From assembly GCA_003221045.1 (NCBI GenBank), contig QHUC01000002.1, positions 1 through 39,386 of the forward strand: a stretch of DNA of 39,386 nt, in the 5' to 3' direction. Source of the DNA: Gemmatimonadota bacterium. GTDB taxonomy: Bacteria > Gemmatimonadota > Gemmatimonadetes > Gemmatimonadales > GWC2-71-9. The notes below the pieces were generated by a model. The model was not told where the DNA came from and did no database searches. It was given only the letters and a program-made list of their open reading frames with translations. This document shows positions 35,086-39,386 of this stretch, piece after piece; the stretch's first letter is position 1; every line of letters begins with the position of its first letter. A program made the translations under genes and the position numbers.

Positions 35086-37626
35086 GTGCCACGCCTCGAC
35101 CGGCAGACGCGCGCGCTGGTGTCGATCGCCGCTGGCTCGTTCGTGGCGATGGTGCTGGCGTATCTCCTGTCCCCCGCCGACCGTGCGGTACGGGCAGCCG
35201 TGGCCGACGTCTCCTCGACCTGGGCGACGCTCTACGGCGCCCTGTGCTGCGCCGTCGCGGCGCGGCGCCATCCCGCGCCTGATCAACGCGTCGCCTGGCT
35301 TTGGATGGGCGCGGGTTGCGCGCTGTTTCTGGTGGGCCAACTGGCCCGGGATTACTACGAGCTCGTGGCCCGCGTGCGTCCGCCGTACCCGTCGTTCGCG
35401 GACGCCGGGTACCTCAGCGTCTACGTCTGCTTCCTCATCGCGGTGACGAAGCTGGTGGGAGCGGAGCCGCGGCGTCGTTTCGACGTGGGCGTGCTGATCG
35501 ACACCGTCCTCGTCACGCTCACCGCCGGCGCGCTCGCGTACGAATTCCTTCTCAAGCCGTTCTCCGAAACCGGGAGCGGCGTTGCGCCCCTGGTCACGAG
35601 CATCGCGTGGTCCATCGGCGGGATCGCCGTGTTGTGGGCGATTCTGGTCGAGATGTTGCGCCCCACCCGCGTTCACGCGGGGACCGTGGGTGTCGTGTTC
35701 GCCATCGCCGTGCTGTGCGTGACGAACGTGGTGTACGCCATGGCGTCGCTGCGAGGGACCTTCCACTCTGGAGGAGCGGTCGACCTGGGCTGGGACGCGG
35801 GGTTACTGCTGCTCGCCGCCGCCGCGGCGCTCGCACCGGCCCAGTCCTCCGCGGACGACGCCGGGGCCGTTTCGCCAACCGTCTCGGGCCACATGGCGCG
35901 GGTGGCCGCCGTCGTCATCGGGCTTGCGGGCATTGCCGCGGTCGCCGTGTCCCGGGCCCTGTCGCCCGAGGCCGACACCGGCTCCGCGATCCTGATCGCC
36001 CTCGCCGTGATCGTCATCGCGTGGCGGTTCACGCACTCGCTCCGCGCCGATTGGCGATACACGCAGCTGCTGGAGCAGGAAGTCGCCGCCCAGACCCGCT
36101 CGCTGATGGATTCGCTCGCCGCTACCGCCGCGGCGGAGCGCAACATGCGTCTCCTGATGGATTCCGTCCCCGACGCGATCGTCGTGGTGGATCGCGCGGG
36201 ACGTATCCTCGAATCCAACGGGCCGACTCGCACCATCGGGGCGCTGGTCGGGACCACCGAGAACCGCAGCCTGGTCGACTTCCTCGCGCCGGGCGCGGCA
36301 GCGACGGTCCGCGAGAAGCTCGCGGCCGCATTCCAGGGTGGGGTGCAACGCCTCGACATTCCCTTCGTGCGGTCCGACGGGAGCCAGGGGGTGGCGGCCG
36401 CACATTATGCGCCGATTCGCGAACGCAGCGGCATCACACGGGTGCTCGTCCTCCTGCGCGACATCACGGACCAGCGGCGCAGCGAGTCTCAATTCCAGCA
36501 GGCCGAAAAGCTCGCCGCGATGGGCCAGCTGGTGAGCGGTGTCGCGCACGAGATCAACAATCCGGCGGCGATCATTTCGGGCTTTGCCCAAACCCTCCTC
36601 CTGGAAGCGTTGAAACCGGAGCAGGGTGAGATGTTGCAGATGATCTACGACGAGGCGACGCGGATCGGACGCATCACGTCGAACCTCCTGGCGTTCGCCC
36701 GCGCCGGTGGAAAGCAGCGCGCGTTCGTCGACATGAACGACATCGTGCGCCGCACCTTCGCGCTACGCTCCTATCACCTCTCGACCCTGAACATCGCGGT
36801 TTCGCTCGACCTGGACCCCGGCGAGCCCAAGATCTGGGCCGACGCCTCGGAGCTCCAGCAGATGCTGCTGAACCTCCTCATCAACGCGGAGCAGGCGCTC
36901 GTCACCGTCGACGGGCCACGCACGGTCACGGTCCGTACCCGCGCGGACGAGCGGGAGGCCCGGCTCGAGATCGCCGATTCGGGTCCCGGGATTCCAGCCG
37001 AGATCCGCGATCGGATCTTCGATCCGTTCTTCACGACCAAGCCCGAAGGCGTCGGGACGGGGCTAGGGCTCTCCATTTGCTATGGGATCGCGCAGGAGCA
37101 CGGGGGGCGAATCGGGGTGGAGTCGGAACTCGGGCACGGAGCCCGATTCAGTATCGTGCTGCCGCGCGATCCGCGTCCCGACACCCGACCCGCGATGGAG
37201 CCGAAGCTCCCGACGTCCGCCCCCGCCGGCGCAGCCTCCGACCTCAGCGTCCTGATCGTGGACGATGAAGACTCGCTCCGGGATGCCCTGCTGCGGTTCC
37301 TGCGGCGCCGCGGGATCCGCGGCGAGGGCGTCGCGGACGGCGCGGCGGCGCTTCGCGCGCTCCGCGAGCGAACCTTCGACGTGATCATCTCCGATGTGCG
37401 GATGCCGGGCATGAGCGGGCGGGAATTCCTCGATCAGTTGCGCCGGGAGCGGCCGAACGCCCTGCCGCGCCTGGTCTTCTCGACCGGCGACACCTTTGCA
37501 CCCGACACCGCCGCGCTGCTCCGAGACTCGGGCGTGCCGACCGTGACCAAGCCGTTCGACTTCGCCGAACTCGAGCGGGTGATCCGTGAGGTCGCTGCGC
37601 GGACCGCGGCGGAGGGTACCACCTAG
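35086..37626 (+). CDS. Hybrid histidine kinase: N-terminal multi-TM domain, PAS, HisKA, HATPase, C-terminal receiver
   Basis: About 8 hydrophobic segments to about residue 310; PAS ([24 protein letters not shown]); H-box [29 protein letters not shown] boxes ([23 protein letters not shown]); [19 protein letters not shown]...[14 protein letters not shown]. No output domain. Confidence 0.92.
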   Translation: MPRLDRQTRALVSIAAGSFVAMVLAYLLSPADRAVRAAVADVSSTWATLYGALCCAVAARRHPAPDQRVAWLWMGAGCALFLVGQLARDYYELVARVRPPYPSFADAGYLSVYVCFLIAVTKLVGAEPRRRFDVGVLIDTVLVTLTAGALAYEFLLKPFSETGSGVAPLVTSIAWSIGGIAVLWAILVEMLRPTRVHAGTVGVVFAIAVLCVTNVVYAMASLRGTFHSGGAVDLGWDAGLLLLAAAAALAPAQSSADDAGAVSPTVSGHMARVAAVVIGLAGIAAVAVSRALSPEADTGSAILIALAVIVIAWRFTHSLRADWRYTQLLEQEVAAQTRSLMDSLAATAAAERNMRLLMDSVPDAIVVVDRAGRILESNGPTRTIGALVGTTENRSLVDFLAPGAAATVREKLAAAFQGGVQRLDIPFVRSDGSQGVAAAHYAPIRERSGITRVLVLLRDITDQRRSESQFQQAEKLAAMGQLVSGVAHEINNPAAIISGFAQTLLLEALKPEQGEMLQMIYDEATRIGRITSNLLAFARAGGKQRAFVDMNDIVRRTFALRSYHLSTLNIAVSLDLDPGEPKIWADASELQQMLLNLLINAEQALVTVDGPRTVTVRTRADEREARLEIADSGPGIPAEIRDRIFDPFFTTKPEGVGTGLGLSICYGIAQEHGGRIGVESELGHGARFSIVLPRDPRPDTRPAMEPKLPTSAPAGAASDLSVLIVDDEDSLRDALLRFLRRRGIRGEGVADGAAALRALRERTFDVIISDVRMPGMSGREFLDQLRRERPNALPRLVFSTGDTFAPDTAALLRDSGVPTVTKPFDFAELERVIREVAARTAAEGTT

Positions 37627-37743
37627 GCCTGCCGTCTCCGCAGGTCCACCACGTGCCTCGTAGAGTTGTCCCGTAGCGGCATCGAGCAGGGTGATCCCGT
37701 AGGCACGCGCGTCCACTGGCGTTCCTGGAAAAAGTCGGCGGGG

Positions 37744-37992
37744 CTAAGTGCGCGACGCAACTCCCCTGGCGCGGCGGTCGGGGACGAGCCGACGCGGCAC
37801 GGGCGAGCGGCGCGGTCTCGCGCGCCGCTCGCGGCCGACCCGACGGAGCAGTCCCGTACGTCGCTCGTTCAAGACGGCGAGGGCGGCCCGCCGCCGATCG
37901 CCGGGAGACCGCCGGTCGACGCCCGAGCGACGGTCGTCGAGTTGGCGGCGGTCCGTGGGGGTGCGGCGGTCGGGCAGCGGTTGGTAGGCCAT
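37744..37992 (-). CDS. Small Arg-rich DRR-repeat protein (hypothetical)
   Basis: 82 aa: MAYQPLPDRRTPTDRRQLDDRRSGVDRRSPGDRRRAALAVLNERRTGLLRRVGRERRARPRRSPVPRRLVPDRRARGVASRT; DRR repeats every 6-8 residues. An overlapping plus-strand ORF exists, so strand is inferred. Confidence 0.5.
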   Translation of the reverse strand: MAYQPLPDRRTPTDRRQLDDRRSGVDRRSPGDRRRAALAVLNERRTGLLRRVGRERRARPRRSPVPRRLVPDRRARGVASRT

Positions 37993-38049
37993 GATGCTCT
38001 CGCGGGCCGCAGGGTGGGGCCCAAACCTACCGGCCGATCGCCGCCGCGG

Positions 38050-38439
38050 CTAGTGCGCGCGGAGCCGGACGTCGATATCGGTCATCACGTCGTCGGCGTG
38101 GCCGTTGCGAGCCCAGCCCTTGTGCTTCCCATGGTCTCGTCTTTCGGAGAGTCCCCGAACCGCCACCCGCTCGCGGTCCGGCGACACGAACACCCGAACG
38201 ATCTCGTCGTCGTCGTCGCGACGGTGCGCCCAGACGATGCGATTGGGGCCGTGCGTCTCGACCCGGTACACGACATAGCCTCGCTGCACGAGAACCTCAC
38301 GGGTCACGACCACGACGCGGTCCGCCGGCACAACGTATTCGTACCGCGCGGGCTCCGCATACACGACTTCGGCGCGAGTATAGCCCCCGGGCGCGCATGC
38401 GGCGACGACCATCGGGAGCAAGAGGTATGAACGATTCAT
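38050..38439 (-). CDS. Small predicted lipoprotein (hypothetical)
   Basis: MNRSYLLLPMVVAACAPGGYTRAEVVYAEPARYEYVVPADRVVVVTREVLVQRGYVVYRVE; lipobox-like VAAC. Confidence 0.7.
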   Translation of the reverse strand: MNRSYLLLPMVVAACAPGGYTRAEVVYAEPARYEYVVPADRVVVVTREVLVQRGYVVYRVETHGPNRIVWAHRRDDDDEIVRVFVSPDRERVAVRGLSERRDHGKHKGWARNGHADDVMTDIDVRLRAH

Positions 38440-38539
38440 TGCCAGGCTCCTCCTTTGGTCTCCTGAAGACTCCGCAGGCCCGCGAATGTTTCGCCCGTGT
38501 GACGGAGATCACACCCGCGGTGCTAACTTGGACGCTGTC

Positions 38540-39386
38540 ATGGACAACCTCGCACACACCTTGATCGGCGCCGCGCTGGGGCGCGTCGTGGCGGGGCGCG
38601 AGCTGCCAGCGGCGGGCTGGATCGGCGCGGTGGCGGGGAACGCGCCGGATGTCGCCGAGTTGCTCCTGCGCCCCAACTCTTGGTCGCCGGATGCCGGCGT
38701 GACTTACCTCGTCTTCCATCGCGGCATCACGCATTCGCTGGTGGGCGCCGCCCTCGAGATCGCCGTGCTCGCGGGCGTGATCGGTCTCATCGCTCGGCAG
38801 TGGGGAGGAGCGCGCGGTGCCGCGACGTCCGCTCCCCCGTGGCGCTGGATCGCCGCGTGTGTCGCCGTCACTGTTGCGAGTCACCTCTACCTCGACTGGC
38901 AGGGCTCCTACGGCCTGCGCCCGTTCCTTCCGTGGAGCGAACGCTGGTACTACGGGGACTGGGTGGCGATCGTCGATCCGTTCTTTTGGATCGTGCCGCT
39001 CGTGACACTCGCGTGGGGCGAGCGCCGCCACTGGCGGCCCGCGCTGGTCTATCTGCTGGCGCTCCTAGCCGTCACGGCCCTCGTAGGAGTACGAGGAAGC
39101 GGCGTGGTCGTCTGGTGGGTACGGCTCTTCACCGTCTCGGCTGCGGCAACGGGTGTCATCGGCTGGGAACGGCACTGGTTCGGGGTCGCGCGCCGTCGCC
39201 GTGCCGCGGCGTACGGGTTGCTCGTCCTCGTGGTCTACATCGGAGCGAGCGCGGCTGCGGGAACCCTGGCGAAGCGAGAGGCGCGCGCGGCCGCCACTAG
39301 GCGGTTCGGACCGGACGCTCGTTGGGCAGCGCTCACCGTGGTGGGACGGCCGTTTCACTGGGAGCCGCTCGCCGCGTCGGCCGACA
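38540..39386 (+). CDS. Partial CDS at right edge: membrane-bound metal-dependent hydrolase (YdjM / DUF457-type)
   Basis: MDNLAHTLIGAALGRVVAGRELPAAGWIGAVAGNAPDVAELL...YLVFHRGITHSLVG...ASHLYLDWQGSYGLRPFLPWSERWYYGDWVAIVDPFFW; open to the window end, so not listed as such in the ORF track. Confidence 0.82.
   Translation, partial: MDNLAHTLIGAALGRVVAGRELPAAGWIGAVAGNAPDVAELLLRPNSWSPDAGVTYLVFHRGITHSLVGAALEIAVLAGVIGLIARQWGGARGAATSAPPWRWIAACVAVTVASHLYLDWQGSYGLRPFLPWSERWYYGDWVAIVDPFFWIVPLVTLAWGERRHWRPALVYLLALLAVTALVGVRGSGVVVWWVRLFTVSAAATGVIGWERHWFGVARRRRAAAYGLLVLVVYIGASAAAGTLAKREARAAATRRFGPDARWAALTVVGRPFHWEPLAASAD

Noticed and set aside
37063-37716. Minus-strand ORF whose start (DARAYGITLLDAATGQLYEARGGPAETAG) looks protein-like
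   Set aside because: Only the first roughly 35 residues look plausible; the rest is antisense to the receiver/kinase region of the hybrid histidine kinase. Could be a gene remnant but cannot be supported.
1-39386. CRISPR arrays, tRNA/rRNA genes, transposases or integrases, prophage genes
   Set aside because: None seen on reading either strand or the ORF products; no spaced direct-repeat array and no cloverleaf-like segments recognised. A tRNAscan/Infernal run would be needed to exclude small RNAs.

Overview
This is a 39.4 kb, high-GC bacterial chromosomal window with densely packed genes, many overlapping by 4 bp (GTGA/ATGA). I found no tRNA, rRNA, CRISPR array or transposase. The most notable region, about 10.5-18.1 kb on the minus strand, reads in transcription order: sensor kinase gene (frame-disrupted), NtrC-family sigma-54 activator, pqqA, pqqB, pqqC, pqqD, pqqE, ABC ATPase, ABC-2 permease. 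The pqqA upstream region has a TGGCAC-N5-CTGC match to a -24/-12 sigma-54 promoter. About 120-140 bp upstream of its predicted start site are two GGGTGA-N2-TCACCC inverted repeats, directly after the activator stop codon. A 9-bp perfect hairpin with a U-rich tail lies between pqqA and pqqB. Together these suggest a dedicated two-component, sigma-54-controlled PQQ biosynthesis and export locus. Other blocks are a tightly overlapping minus-strand catabolic operon (two amidohydrolases, DapA-like, FAD oxidoreductase, DHODH-like, enolase-superfamily, BNR-propeller protein), a glycan-type cluster (SBP_bac_5, GHMP kinase, heparinase-like plus CBM9-like, TrmH, class III aminotransferase, NagX-like, GH38), a hybrid histidine kinase and several small proteins. 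Three genes (sensor kinase, heparinase-like, phosphoesterase) show frame breaks, at least two with apparent loss of a conserved internal segment, and a PGI-like gene lacks its N-terminal region. These may be real lesions or assembly errors. All calls come from reading the sequence and translations; no database search was run.
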